Notes under the pieces: model-generated
Databases searched by the model: none
What the model was told of the DNA's origin: nothing
The model's input: the letters and a program-made list of their open reading frames with translations, nothing else
Shown here: positions 1-12,106 of the stretch, piece by piece
How positions within the stretch are numbered: the stretch's first letter is position 1
How the letters are laid out: each line of letters starts with the position of its first letter
Assembly (NCBI GenBank): GCA_019321725.1
Contig: CM033108.1
Location: 9,814,060 to 9,878,059, forward strand
DNA length: 64,000 nt
From: Paulownia fortunei
Taxonomy: Eukaryota; Streptophyta; Magnoliopsida; Lamiales; Paulowniaceae
Direction of reading: 5' to 3'
Position numbers and translations under genes: made by a program

Positions 1-1520
1 ATTCAATAGACTCATTTAGATACCCAACGAACTTACATAAGCTAGATCTTATATCTAACTTATCTCCTACTTGCTACTTCACGTAAGTAGCACACCCCAT
101 ACCTTAAGGTATTTATAGGAAGGTGTCTTACCACACTATATCTCATATGATGTTTTGGGCACAACTTTAGATGGCACCTTAATTAATAGGTATGCCGTTG
201 TTTCCAAGGCATAGCCCCAAAATGAAAGAGGTGATGTAGTGAAACTCATCATAGATTGAACCATGTCCAACAAGGTTTGATTTCTACATTTTGCAACTCC
301 ATTAAGTTATGGAGTAATAGGAGGATTCCACTGTCAGAGAATTTCATTCTTTTTTAGATAATCTAAAAATTTTGTGCTTAAGTACTCTCCTACTTGATTA
401 AATCGAAGAGTCTTTATACTTAAGCCAGTTTTTTTCTCTACTTCACTTTTGAATTCTTTGAACTTTCCAAAGACTTCAGATTTGTACCTTAGAAGAAACA
501 CATAACTATACCTAGAGAAATCATTAGTGAAGGTTAAGAAGTAGTTATAGTTTCCTCAGGTACTAACACTTACTGGCCCACACACATCTGCATGGATCAA
601 ATCCAATAGAAGTTTGGCTCACTTTACTTGTCCAACAAATAGAGATTTGATCATCTTTTCTTTGAGGCAGGACTCATATGTTGGTAGTTCTTGCTTGTTC
701 TTTAGGTCAAGAAAATATGCCAACTTGTTAATCCTTTTCTTAGAAATATGTGTTAATCTTACATGCCACAGGCTCATGGAACTATTATTATCAAATTTTC
801 TTTTATTTTGTTAAATTGTGAGAATGGGGTTATGGGGATTAACAATATATAAATATTTCATTGAAGAACCTGAATAGATAAAATTAGAATGTTTGAAAAT
901 GGAAAAACTTTCATTCTCAATGGTAAATCTAAAATATTCTCTATCCAAAATTGGAATAGAGACAATGTTTTTAATAATATTCAGAACATAAAGACAATTG
1001 CTCAAAATTATTACAAAATCATTCTCAAAAGCTAGATTAACTATGCTTATAGATAATGCTGCAACTCTTACTCCATTTCCATCCTTAGGATCATCTCTCC
1101 TCCATCCAACTTCTTAATTCTTATCATTATTTGCAAATCATTGCAAATATGTGAGCAACAACCATCCAATATCTAATACCCAAGAAATATCGTTAATACA
1201 GAAGTTAACATCAAAAAATATATATACCTGAACTCTTCAGGCTTGCAAGATACTCTTTGTTATTTCTTTTCTAGTGCCTAGATTGCTGCAGTAATGGCAA
1301 TTGTCATTAGTTTGAGAAGAAACCTTTTTGACACCGCTTTTTCCCTTCAGCTTGTTGGGTTTGGAGAGACCCTTTTCTTTCGTTGTTCATCTCTTAAGCT
1401 TTGCAACCTTTGATCTAGAAGAGGATCTAATAAAAAAAATCAACTTGTCCTTTTTCTTGGTGGACTCAATCGTCTTTAACATGTTCATAAGCTTAGTGAG
1501 ACTAGTCCCCATATTATGAA
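1..1520 (-). pseudogene. Ty1/copia gag C-terminus, protease and integrase remnant
   Basis: Read on the minus strand, the order is gag C-terminus (about 1520-1340, with NMLKTIESTKKKDK), a degraded zinc knuckle (about 1330-1270, CHYC then LGTRK), a protease/linker region (about 1200-820, including WVLDIG in place of the usual WVLDTG), GAG-pre-integrase (about 780-700, LWHVRLTH) and integrase core (about 600-1). Integrase motifs include DVCGPVSVS, DFSRYSYVF, a degenerate NGVAKCRNQTLLDMVQSM and LSFWGYALETTAYLLNKVPSK. There are several stops and frameshifts, so this is non-functional. RT would lie left of the window. Together with gag at 4315-4665 it forms one copia element split by the LTR at 1521-4314. 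Confidence 0.85.
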
Positions 1521-4314
1521 TGTTAAAGTTGACAACAAAAGTATTCTCCATAAGCACAACCTACAAAATAACTCAACTGGTCATCATCCAAGTGCATTGA
1601 TCTTTAAAAGCCTGTAGGAGCTCCACTGCTAGCCAGTAAACCAAAGGTCTCAAGTCTCACTATGTTCACCTACAATGCATGAACTACATGAGCTAACGCT
1701 CAATAAGTAAAAATCATGCATGACAAGAGTATGATATAAAATCTCATACAACTCAATTCTAAGATATGATGCTATAAAAGTGTCAAATTGAGTACTCATA
1801 AATTAAAAAGTTTTTATTAAAAATCACTTCATTTATTGGGCCTTGACCCACCTACTATGCACTGGATAGAGCTCTGAACAATATCAATAATCACATGGCC
1901 ATAAACAAATTGACTCAGTCCAAGGGCCATCTCCTGGGATCACCAAAAGTCCACCCCCTGTCTTCCCCTGTGATCCTCTAGAAGTCTTTCCACTGGCGGA
2001 GTCAATAAGGGCACAGTCAAGTGGTCCACTCTCTCGTGACTACCAGAGGCACACCCCCTATCAACCCCTGTGATCCTCTGAGAAGTAATACTCACGGCGC
2101 CCCAAAATATCATATATGCGTGCCTCGCATGCCTCAGTACACTAGTAATGGCCAACTAAAATATTTTCTTTCTAAAAACCACTTCTCAAATCATATCGTG
2201 CATGCAAGAACCTCCATTATACTCATATGTCGTGCATGCATATGTAAATGCTCATGAATGGTATGTTCAATATGAAATTCAAGTCATCTTGCTCTCAACA
2301 AGTTTCAAGAATCATAAGACTCTCAGTCAAATTTAATATCATCAACATAAATGCTTCAAGACATTCTATGTTCATGTATTGTAGTTGTAAGTGGATCTTT
2401 ACTTACCTTTCACTTGGTTGGTGGCTTAGTCTAGATTTGTTTATTGTTCCCCTGCAATTCTAGATGTAAAATAGTCTATAATATTACCCAACATCAATCA
2501 CCATTCCCAATTTGGCAAGTTGAATGCATAAAATATCAAACTAAACCTTAAACACCTAGCTATCTAGGTTTTACAAACTAGAACCCAATCTAGTCCCTCC
2601 AATACCTTAATTTCTCATCTTAGATACACGTAAACATCATATAATTGAAATATTATAACTCTAATATCATGTAACTAATTGCTAACACTAAATAGCAACA
2701 TGTCTAGGTTGAAATATGTTAAGTTATCAAATGGTACAGATTCACATTTTCATATTTACTTGTTGTCCCATTTAGTTGCATGATAATTTTGACATCCCTA
2801 AGCATGTCCAAACACTCTCAAATTTTTACCACACTTAGATAACATGTATATAAATATAATCATAATCATATAATTGATAAAACTCATGGATATGGATTCC
2901 CAAGTTCAGCTCTCTTCATGACATACTGAAACAGATTATTTTCCCACGGTGATAGTTTTGCACACTTCATGACATTAATGGTTTTGGCACCCTTAAGTAT
3001 ATTCAATCACTCCCAAATTTTCACCATACTTATATAACACATATAAAGAGACAATAAGGTCAAATTATTGCCAAACCTAATGGATTTATTAATGTAAAAC
3101 TAGCACCATTCACATAGGACAGAATCTGAATTTCAAAGAAGACAGTTTTGAGCACCTCTTTAATTATCACACTATATGACAATTTATAGCCTCTCTAAAC
3201 TTACATACATCACCTAGAATCATACATAAACATATAAATGGTGAAATAAACAAGCACTAATCAAGTTATTATACATATATAAAGCATAAATATAAAAAAT
3301 TAGCAAATATACAGTTTCTGTCCTTAGTGGTTTTTATTGTGATTTTGCAACTAAAAATCATTATTTTGTGAACTAAAAGACCCCAAATAACATACTAACA
3401 TGATTATAATCAATAATAATGTTTAAAAATCATAAACCCTCAAACAATTGAAAAACATTAATTAAAGCTCACCTATGCACAGATTTTAGATTCAACTTGC
3501 TCCTCCTTACTTCCCTTGGCTTCCTTCACTTTTTTCTTTACTTGGAATTACTTGAGAGAAATTTCTAACATTCAATATGAATGTTTTGGAAGTGAAATAT
3601 TTCATAAAATAGTTTTTGGTCGTGGCTCAAGGATAAAAATGAAGAAAGGTTGAGGTGGAAGCTGGAGGTGGCAAAGCTTAAGGTGGCAAGGTTGAGGTGT
3701 CTAGTTGTGATTCAAATCTGATATTTTTTGCACCTTACACAACCCTAATCTAGTGTTTCTCATTAATTATTTATCTACGTACAACCTACTTTAATCTCCA
3801 TATGATCGAATAATACATTATGCCCTAATTTCTTAACCGTTCATTCGATCTCCAAACCGATCGACATCTGATTCTTAAATGATTGTCTAGTTTTCATTTT
3901 CTAAAATCACATGCACATATGAACCTTGTATTATGACACTTAAATCACATTATATCATGTCCAATATCCCACATATGTTAATCTATGGATGTATATCTTT
4001 AAAATACCTCGATCAAATCAAATCGAATCATATAAGCTTACTAGTGACACCTTTAACACTTATAAATTATAACATAAAACCTATGAATATCCACTATATT
4101 CATCAATCTATTCTTTATCTTATATAAATATAGAATCACTTAATTAGGTTGTAGGATCTCGACCACTAACATCAAGTGATAGCATTGGAGGTATAGTGAT
4201 TAAGAATGCTATAAATGATGCGATGTATGCAAATTAGCATATAAGTAGCATGTAGTGCATGAATCATATTAGCCAAGTGAGTAGTGTGAGGCTTGGGTAT
4301 TACATGAAGAGCCT
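1521..4314 (-). mobile_element. Ty3/gypsy-type solo LTR inserted in a copia gag
   Basis: This non-coding block starts on the minus strand with TGTAATACCCAAGCCTCAC (4314 downward) and ends ...CTTTAACA at 1521, giving TG...CA ends and about 2.79 kb. Flanking copia gag resumes on both sides, and TTCA (minus strand) is found at both junctions as a short target duplication. Inside are two degenerate copies of a roughly 55 bp motif (about 1941-1998 and 2044-2100, both with CCCCTGTGATCCTCT). A related sequence runs in the opposite orientation at about 42560-44230, and the first 85 bp recur at 45129-45213. No coding sequence is visible. Gypsy (Tekay/Del-like) is inferred from the TGTAATACCC end. The short ORFs inside are not genes. 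Confidence 0.7.
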
Positions 4315-4665
4315 CAGTCATACGACATCTAAAAAGCTCATTTGAGATTTAATATCTCATCTGTCGAGTATGTTCACCATACAACTCTTATAGGTGAAGG
4401 AAGATCCCATAAGTAGTATCTTGATCCTCGCTCTACCTCTGAAGCTCATTTGACATTGATGCTAATATGTAGCTTTGAGCTTGCAGATTATTATCAACAT
4501 GATGCAGATAATATCCGCCGGTGGAATCGAAGGAGGTGCGGTGTTGAGGACATATGCCCTCTTCTCAAATTGAAGGATTATCTTAAGGTTTCTTAGCCAA
4601 TCAACAAAGTTTGGTCCATATAATTTGTTTTGTTCAAGGATTGTTGCTAGTGGATTCTTTTCCAT
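4315..4665 (-). pseudogene. Ty1/copia gag N-terminus
   Basis: The minus-strand reading frame from the ATG at 4665 gives MEKNPLATILEQNKL, then GPNFVDWLRNLKIIL and FEKRAYVLNTAPPSIP. This is the characteristic start of copia gag (the NYVDWLRNLKIVL motif). The open stretch stops at 4462. A weaker gag-like reading with stops continues to 4315, where the LTR at 1521-4314 interrupts it. Gag resumes at 1520. It would have encoded the nucleocapsid precursor and is now broken by insertion and stops. Confidence 0.75.
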
Positions 4666-4729
4666 TTTATTAGAAAAATCTACAAAATATACACAAACCA
4701 GAAAATGAGTAAACTGTGAAAATTATATT

Positions 4730-6560
4730 CATTTAATATAAGGTCTTTAATACTAAATGTCTCCCACTATTTTTTTTTTCGAATTCCATCACCCCTAATG
4801 GAAGTTCGGGAAATTGAATTTTCTAGTGGGCTTGAGGTCCAATGGCAATATTTCACACTTAAATTTTATAAGCCCATGAAATATTTCTATTCATGGTCAA
4901 ATCTTTGACGATTGTATCACTATACAACCTACAAGTTAGTTTTGTTTCACCTCTTCCTGTATGCCCCAATTTTATGAGCCCGTATGATACTAAGTGTCAA
5001 ACATCAACACCCATCAATATTCTTGTAAATGGAGCATCAAGATGTCCTCCAACTCATGGCCAAAATAATGATGAGTTCATCCCATAAGCATCTCTAGGCT
5101 TGGTAGAGATCAAAGCTTTCCAACTTAAGACCACCCTACAATTCATATAGCTAGTGATCAAGTGCAGTAGCGTCATCATGCTCTAACTTTGATAGTAAGC
5201 AAGGAATGATAGGTCTTACCTAACTTGTCTATTTTTGTTTGAAATCAAAAAAATTCTCTTTAAATTTAAAAAAATTAGGGTTTTTAATTTTTCAAAACCT
5301 TATCATATAAATTACTAAGTTAGTTATTTAATGCTTATCATCATATGTGCGCAAGTGAAAGTATTTAATAAAATCTAACATGCATCGTATGCAAAAATGA
5401 TATAATGATCATGACCAACCTATGCGACTCGTTTGAGCCAAAAATGGATCAAAGTCAATCTAAAGGTAGAAATATAAAGAACTATTCTATTATATTTCAT
5501 TTTTGTATACATATATTCAAGGGTCTTGAATCTCATATTCTAAGCATAGGCCTTTAGGCATCAAATGTCCTCAATTTATCAAATTAAATAAGAAACCTCA
5601 CTTTCCATTCTACCTTCTTTGTAATAATTTAAATACTACACAAAATAGAATAAGAGGCTCACAGACCCCAAAAATCCAAAGATAGTTTAAAAACGTCGAA
5701 TCACATTGGTTACAGGCTCATGATCATTCTTAAATAAAACATGCAATAAACATTCATCTCATGAGTTTTAAAGCACATAAATTTATCAATTTTAAATTTT
5801 CATATATGATGACTTAAGTATAATTTTTTAATTTTTTAAGAAACTTTTTTTTGGAATTTTTTTAAATTAATAATTAATTTAAATAATTTCAAATGTTTTT
5901 TTAAAAATGCACGATAACATGTTGCCTAACATGATGTAGTTTGCTGGGATGCCAAGCACCTAACGCACACATGCTCCCTACCAATGCCAAACTCCCTGAC
6001 GCATGCAAGTGAGGCTATCGCGCAGCTCGCACATGGTCGCACATTGTGTGTTGCTAGCATACATGCACATTTTTGCTAATACGTGCAACACCAGCCATGC
6101 ATAGTGCACACGTCGGATGACCTTCACCTAACATGAGCACACAACAAGTGCTGCTTGTGCGTGCATGCACTGCTACCCTGTGCAAGCAGCACATATATAT
6201 CAGGTGACCTTCACCAACTGCATGCACATATCACCGACACGTCAGGTGACTTTGCACGACTCTAGCAACTTGTTGTCATGCTAACTCGAGCGGGTGCTTC
6301 GACTATAAACAACACGCATAGGAGGTGGCCCATGTGCGCATTCAGCCGGCAATGCTCTTGTCCTGAGCGAACGACGACGATAGTAGTTCGGTAGTGGTGG
6401 TGTGATCATTGTGTTCCAATTTTAACAATTAAAATATTAATTTTTTGTAAAATCATAAATGGTCAACATCATATATACAACCAATATATGTATTTATCAA
6501 ATAAATACTATCATAAATCCAAAAACAACATATAAAAAACTTGAAACCTAGCTCTAATAC
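4730..6560 (-). repeat. Copia LTR-like non-coding repeat
   Basis: No coding sequence is supportable. Parts (about 4780-5220) are recognisably related to 16490-16830: both have the 'ttccatcaccc' block, 'cccataccaccc'-like stretches and 'ttttatgagcc(c)'. Other blocks recur at 12430-13060. It sits just upstream, in minus-strand sense, of the gag start at 4665, where a 5' LTR or leader is expected. A degenerate iMet-PBS-like string (gctctaatacgac) lies near 6551. The segment 5930-6420 is unusually GC-rich for the region and is listed separately. Confidence 0.45.
5930..6420. other. Local GC-rich, CpG-containing island within an LTR-like repeat
   Basis: Base composition changes abruptly from over 75% AT on both sides to roughly half GC, with many CpG and TGCA/GCAC words. 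No ORF, RNA gene or terminal repeat could be assigned. The segment is absent from the related copies at 12430-13060 and 16440-17540. It could be an insertion or a diverged regulatory part of the LTR. Confidence 0.4.
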
Positions 6561-6579
6561 GACTTTTCGGTTTGCTATA

Positions 6580-8384
6580 ACTATAAGGTTGTGCACGGCG
6601 GAATTTAAAAATTAATTTAAAATAAACATATGCAGAAAAATTATTACATTACCCTAAGTTTTAAGTGATTCTAACGATTGCATGTTTTTGATAATTTTAC
6701 AAAAGAGAAAATAAAGTCTCGAAATTTTAGCTCTGATGCACTCTAATTATGATAGAGAGTGTAGCAATCAATGGTTATCATTCATTTTCAAAAATGGTTC
6801 ACAAGGGATCTAAATATCTCCTCTCTAAAGATAGTCCACACGTTTAGACTAGAACACGAAATTAAAATTTTGCTAATGATTTTAATTCTTTTACTAATCT
6901 AGTCTAGAGTGTTTTATGTTTGTTAATTCTCAATCCAACTTGTGGAAAATAAGAATTCAATACATAAAATAATCAAAGTGAGTTTTTTATTATATTAGAC
7001 GAGGTTTTGGAAGAGAAAAGTGTTACGGAAGAAGAATAATTTTTCCCTCTTATTTCTTTGAAGTGGCCGAAAATTGGGGTAGGTTCATCCCCTCAATTTT
7101 TTGGCCATATCAAGAAAAATAGGTGGCTGAAAATTATCCCATAAGTTCCTTCATTTCCCATACTTCCATGTGTTCAATTAGTTGTTTTGGAATAGCCAAA
7201 CTCTCCAACAAAGCAAAACAATCAACCCTCACCCTTGGATGAATGTGGTTGATTTTGTGGACTTCTACACAAAATTAGCCCCTTCTCTCTCTTCTTGATT
7301 GTGTTGGACTCTTCCAATATAATCAAGATAGATAATTAATATCTCTAATTATTTTCATAAGATAATTAATAAGAAAATCATATTAACTTATTTTCAATTT
7401 CTTCTAATAATTCAAGTGGGCCTTTAATTAAAAAGCCACCTTAATTTTAAGCTTGGAAAAAGACGAGACTTGCAAGCCTTATTTTAGAAACCAAATAATT
7501 AATACCATAAAGTACATAAACATAATTCCAATCGCATTGGTCTAGGCCCCCAAGATCATCCAATCACAGCATGCTAACAAAAATCATCATATGATAATAA
7601 AAGCTTGTAAGTTTACCATTCCTTATATGTGTTGATTCTATATTTGGGCCTAATCATCATAAATAATTTATTAAAACTAACAATTTAATTTCAAAATGAA
7701 TTTTCAAGAATTTCTGAAAATAGAACCATGGCCATGGATTTTAGGATCAAATATAGTGGAAATCATAGGACTTTTTACCGATTCTATTAGATAGGCGACA
7801 TATATTTTCTTGGCCACTTGCTGATCTCCATAATCGTAGATGATGCACCCAAAATATCCCCAACATGATTGTCATGCAATTAGAGCATAAATCAAAGTAC
7901 ACCATGTCGAGTATGAAATTACAATGGTACCTCAAGTCAAAGGACTATATAATGCACTATTATAACAACTGAAAACTTTCCATTCGACAAACATATTTTC
8001 TTGAATTTTTGGTGGGGTAGTTTAGTATACTTATTTTGCAACAAGCACCCGAACACATGCCCTAGTATCTATGGAATGAGGTACCTTCCTTACGAGCATG
8101 CATTGTATGCTCAAGTCTTAATGGGCTAGTCAATGTCCCATCTCAAGAAGTTCATAACTTGGAACTAGTTTAAGACCACGACCATAGAGGCATGTTCCAT
8201 GATTGCCAGTTTTTGCATGACCATACCTTTGTAGTCATATGTGATTTAGTAACTTTATATAATTTTAATAACATATTTAAGATGAAGATTACCTTTTTAT
8301 TAATTTTGATAGAAAAAAAATATTTATTGCAAGAGTATAAAAGCAGCCACTAATTATCTCACTGTGTACTACTCTAATAGCTAA
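6580..8384 (-). repeat. Copia LTR (copy A, proximal)
   Basis: In minus-strand sense this runs from about 8384 (TATTAGAGTAGTACACAGTG...) down to the 'gtgcacggcggaattt' block near 6590. The half 7461-8384 aligns closely with 13064-14000. It contains the shared LTR blocks 'ccatgtcgagtatgaaattacaatgg', 'ggaatgaggtaccttcctta' and 'gaccacgacc'. A minus-strand TATA-like string is present around 8325-8340. No protein-coding capacity. It follows the RT fragment at 8405-9117 and so probably acted as a 3' LTR. Confidence 0.55.
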
Positions 8385-8404
8385 ACCCTTTTATTATCTA
8401 ATCT

Positions 8405-9117
8405 ATATACGTTGGATTTACGTTAGATCTCTAAAGCTCGTAGCCCTTTTGCTTGCTTCCATTAGATATGAAGACCTCAGGTTTCTTATCTTAGATCCCC
8501 TTCTCGATACCCCTATTGAGGAAGGTGGTCTTCATGTCCCTTTGCTATATCTTATAGTCATAGTACACAGATACAACCAGTAAGATCCGAATAAACTTTA
8601 GCATTTATTTGGTAAGAGGTTTCCTCATAGCCAACACCTTGACTTTTGAGTATAACACTTCTCTACTAGTTGTGCTTTTATGAGGTCACCACCTCCCCAT
8701 GTTCTCCAATTTTATATTTGTATACCTAGTTGTAGCCAATAGGAATAATTGCCAATAGTGGCCTACCAAGGTCAATAACTTGGAGTATATGAAGTCCATT
8801 TTAGATTGCATGGTATTTTGCCACCTTTCCAAATTGATGTCAAACATCATTACTCCATAATTCTTTAGATTAATTTCAAAGGAAGATCTTCCTTATTGCT
8901 CTCTAGCAAGAGGCCTTCACTGTATAAGTGGCTTTGAGATCCTTTCAAATCTCCTTGAAGGTTGTGTACTATATGTTTAGCAATTTGTTCATGCACTGTT
9001 GGCACTGGTGGGATAAAATATAATTCTTGAACTCCTTCAAACTCTATGATCTAGCCATTTCTATCCAACAAAAACTCTTTCTTCCTAAAAATGTGGAGTC
9101 ACATGGCCCTAGGATGT
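8405..9117 (-). pseudogene. Ty1/copia integrase C-terminus and reverse transcriptase fragment (copy A)
   Basis: Minus-strand translation, in shifting frames, gives VTPHF-EER-FLLDRNG (the integrase-to-RT linker around 9110-9050), the SDRV-like linker, LVGHYWQLFLLATTRYTNIKLE, a degraded K-V-F-A-L-V region and SLFGSYWLY then YDYKI-QRDMKTTFLN. The last corresponds to the copia RT motif YDYEIWQMDVKTAFLNG at about 8570-8500. It ends near the E-Q-P-E-like region, and the YVDD region kept in copy B (14035-14290) is deleted here. Many stops, non-functional. Confidence 0.75.
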
Positions 9118-9409
9118 GAAATGCACTGAAAATTAAAAAACTACACATCACATGTGAAAATAAGATATCCTAGAACTCATGTGATTGATCGAATTACGCA
9201 TTTTAGTATATTATGTAGGGAAGTTTTAGAAACTTTACTTGAATTGCACTCTGGCAAATGTAAGGATTGAAATGATTTAAATCGTTATCCTAGTACTAAC
9301 CAATCTCCAAGCTCTTCAATTTAAACTCTTTTGATTAAAAATTGATTTGCTTCTATGATGCCAAATATTATCCCTCAAATGGTATCCATACCTTAGATTT
9401 TACTTACAA

Positions 9410-9417
9410 CCGAATCC
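9410..9417. repeat. Left target-site duplication of hAT element (CCGAATCC)
   Basis: Eight bases directly left of the TAGGGGTAGGCA terminus. They match the right copy CTGAATCC (10279-10286) with one mismatch. The single-copy empty site CTGAATCC is present in duplicated copy B around 15280. Confidence 0.85.
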
Positions 9418-10278
9418 TAGGGGTAGGCATTTGATTTTTGGTTTTCGGATCCTGACCCAATCCAATCAAATAAAACCCGATCAAATTATGTTTTTTGAAA
9501 AAAAAAATTAGGTTTTGGATAATCCAAACCCGATTACATAATTTTTGGATCGATTATCGAGTAGAATTTTTCTATCCGAATTATCTGATCGGGTACCCAA
9601 AATAAATTTTAAAAAAATAACCCCAAATTCTTAGATACACCATCATCAGCACAACCGAAGAAAGAGGAAACAAGAAGAAAAAAAAAGATGTGGAGGAGAA
9701 GAAATCTAAAAGAAATAAATAAAAAATATATAAGGAAAAGAAAAAAGAAGAATAAGATGGAAGGATTAAACTTGGAAGAAAAATAAAGAGGTGGGGAGGA
9801 GAATTGGGAGAGGGGGGAGAAAATGGAAAAAAATAATAGAAAAAAAGAGAAAAAAAAGAAAGAGGAAGAAAAACATGAGGGGAGGAGAATTGGGAGAGTG
9901 GGGGAGAAAATGGGGAAGAAGAAAGAAAAAAGGGGGGGAAATAGAAAAAGTAAAAGAAAATAAGGAGGAAAAAATGGAAGAAAAAAAGGGAAAAAGGAGA
10001 AAAAAGATGATGAAGAAAGAGAAAGAGTAAAAAAATTAAAAAAATAAGAAAAGGGAGGACTCGGGACTTGAGATTTGAGAGAAATAAAACCAAAAGTAAC
10101 ATAATTTTTATTTAAAAAAAAATCTAAAACCCGACGTATCGAATACCCGAATTTTTCAGGCACCCAATAAGTCAGGTACCCAAGTATATCGAGTTGGTAT
10201 TGGGTAGTAAAATAGGCTACCCAACATGTCGGGTACCCAAATCAAAAACTCGACTACCAGACCCGATGCCCACCCCTA
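9418..10278. mobile_element. Non-autonomous hAT-type DNA transposon, 861 bp
   Basis: Terminal inverted repeats TAGGGGTAGGCAT (left) and TAGGGGTGGGCAT (right, reverse complement) are 12/13 identical. The element is flanked by an 8 bp target duplication, the hAT signature. Subterminal regions carry repeated 'cgggtaccc' and 'acccgat' words typical of plant non-autonomous hAT elements. The centre (about 9655-10060) is almost pure purine on the plus strand. The long ORFs over it (both strands, Phe/Ser/Pro-rich or Lys/Glu-rich) are composition artefacts, and no transposase is present. Copy B of the surrounding duplication lacks it. Confidence 0.88.
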
Positions 10279-10286
10279 CTGAATCC
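10279..10286. repeat. Right target-site duplication of hAT element (CTGAATCC)
   Basis: Eight bases after the right terminus ...CCACCCCTA, identical to the unoccupied site in copy B. Confidence 0.85.
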
Positions 10287-12106
10287 TATGCTACTAGTTT
10301 TAGATTCAATAATTCTATCCTAAAGGATTTTGTTTGACACAAGAACACACTAACAACTAGTGTTTTAGGTGTTTAATTTAATTTTGAATTCAACAACTAA
10401 TTCAAGAATTGAACTAGGTGAGAGATTAGTGAACTTTTGGAGATAAATGATGAAGAAAGGACAAATTTTTGGAGAAGAAGCAAATATTTTTCTTCAAGAG
10501 AGATAAGGCTATTTTTCTCTAGTTTTTCTAGCAGAAAATCTGCAATAAAAAGGTCCTAAAAAACATCCAAGAAGTCATTAATAAAGGCATAGTCAAGTCT
10601 TTGCCATGTAGGACTTTTCTTCCTTTGTTATCTCAAACTCTATTAGGAAGTGTTCTTATCTCATAAGGATTTTCCTTTTCTCTTATGACCCTTAGGAGTT
10701 GGATTCCCAATTCAATTTCCTCCAAAAATTTGATTCCTAATCCAATTTCCTAATGGGCTTCCTACAAACCCACACCTAACGAGTCTAAGCATAATTAATT
10801 AAATATGACTCAATTTATTTGGTCCGATCAATTAAATTTAGTTATCTAATGAATTAATTAGGCCTATATTAATTAATTGATCCAATTAATTAATTAAATA
10901 TTTCAATTGGACTCCCTAATTTAATTAGGTTCAATAAATTAATATATTTAATTAATTGAACTAATTCAACACTTGAATTAATTTAAGCCCATTAGTTAAT
11001 CACACTAATTCATTTAATCAAACACTTGGATTAATTTCTACGCTAGAAATGGACTTATCCAAGTTTTGTGTGTGACCCCTTTAATTTCAGTTTAAACTAG
11101 TCGTGGGCTCACAATTCTTGTGACTTAGTTCAATAATTAATTATGCCAATTAATTGATCTAATTGATTAATCCTCTTAAAAATAACCTACTAATTCGAAG
11201 AATCCAAAATTCATGGGAAACACTTAGCAATGTATCTTGACTTATAGTCTTAGGTGAAGGTGCAAACCTATTCCAATTACGAATACTGTACAAGTAAGGT
11301 AATTTCGTCATCTAATCTCTCTATTGAGCCCAAGGTATGGATTATTAGTTGAAAATCTAATATCTCAATAACTTTATATTTATTACTAAGAGCTTGACTT
11401 GATGATGAACAATTAAAAAACCCCTCATCTAATTTCTCTTCAATCTTGGCCATGGATTTTAGAGTCAAGTACAATAGAACACATAGAAGATTCACTTGTT
11501 CACCTGGATAAGTGGTAGATCCTTTATTAGCCATTTATTAACCTCAATATATGAAGATGTTACACCCAACATAAATCCCTTGTGATTATTTTGCAATCAT
11601 GAAATACATCAAAGTGTAACAGTCATGGACAAGGTTACCATGGTGACTTAAGTCCAAGGACTAATTCTTGTACTATCATATCAAGAAAATTCCCATTCGA
11701 TAATAAAATATTTCTAATTAAGAATTTATCGGGTGGGGTAGTTCCGTGTATTTGTTTCACATACATACACTAGTATTTCCACCCCAATGCACATGGAATG
11801 AGGTATCCTCCTTTCAAGCTTGAATCTTATACGCCAGTCTCAACGAGACCATTGATGTCCTATCCTATCTCAATGGTCCTTTGACTTGGGAACATTTTTA
11901 AGACCACAGTATTCGAGCATATTCCACGATGATCATCATATGTACGACCATGGCCCATAGCTATATGTGATATAAGGACTTCATCTAATTCTTAGGATGA
12001 ATTTAAGATGAAGATTGCTAATTAGTATTATTAATATGAATAATATTGTCTCTACAAGAGTATAAGGATGACCAAATGAATTTGCTCATCGGGCACTACT
12101 ATAACA

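Larger units (their letters stand above)
9118..12106 (-). mobile_element. Copia-type LTR embedded in copia pol (copy A), split by a hAT element
   Basis: On the minus strand it starts TGTTATAGTAGTGCCC at 12106 and ends near 9118 (...GTGCATTTCACA). After subtracting the 861 bp hAT element it is about 2.1 kb, close to the 2.2 kb LTR at 49451-51681, with which it shares the 'gtgtgacc...' and 'gtatgga-ttatta' blocks and the 3' block 'cacatggaatgaggtatcctcc'. Copia integrase sequence flanks one end (12107-12420) and integrase/RT the other (9117 downward). The same junctions occur in copy B. The ORF at 11277-11534 (85 aa) matches no known protein and is probably chance. Confidence 0.6.

Noticed and set aside
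1940..2257. Overlapping ORFs at 1940-2155 and 2021-2257
   Set aside because: They cover imperfect repeat motifs inside a gypsy LTR; no protein similarity.
9581..10163. Two overlapping 173-184 residue minus-strand ORFs and a 79 residue plus-strand ORF
   Set aside because: They are translations of a near-pure purine tract inside a hAT element. Composition is Phe/Ser/Leu/Pro or Lys/Glu/Arg only, with no domain.
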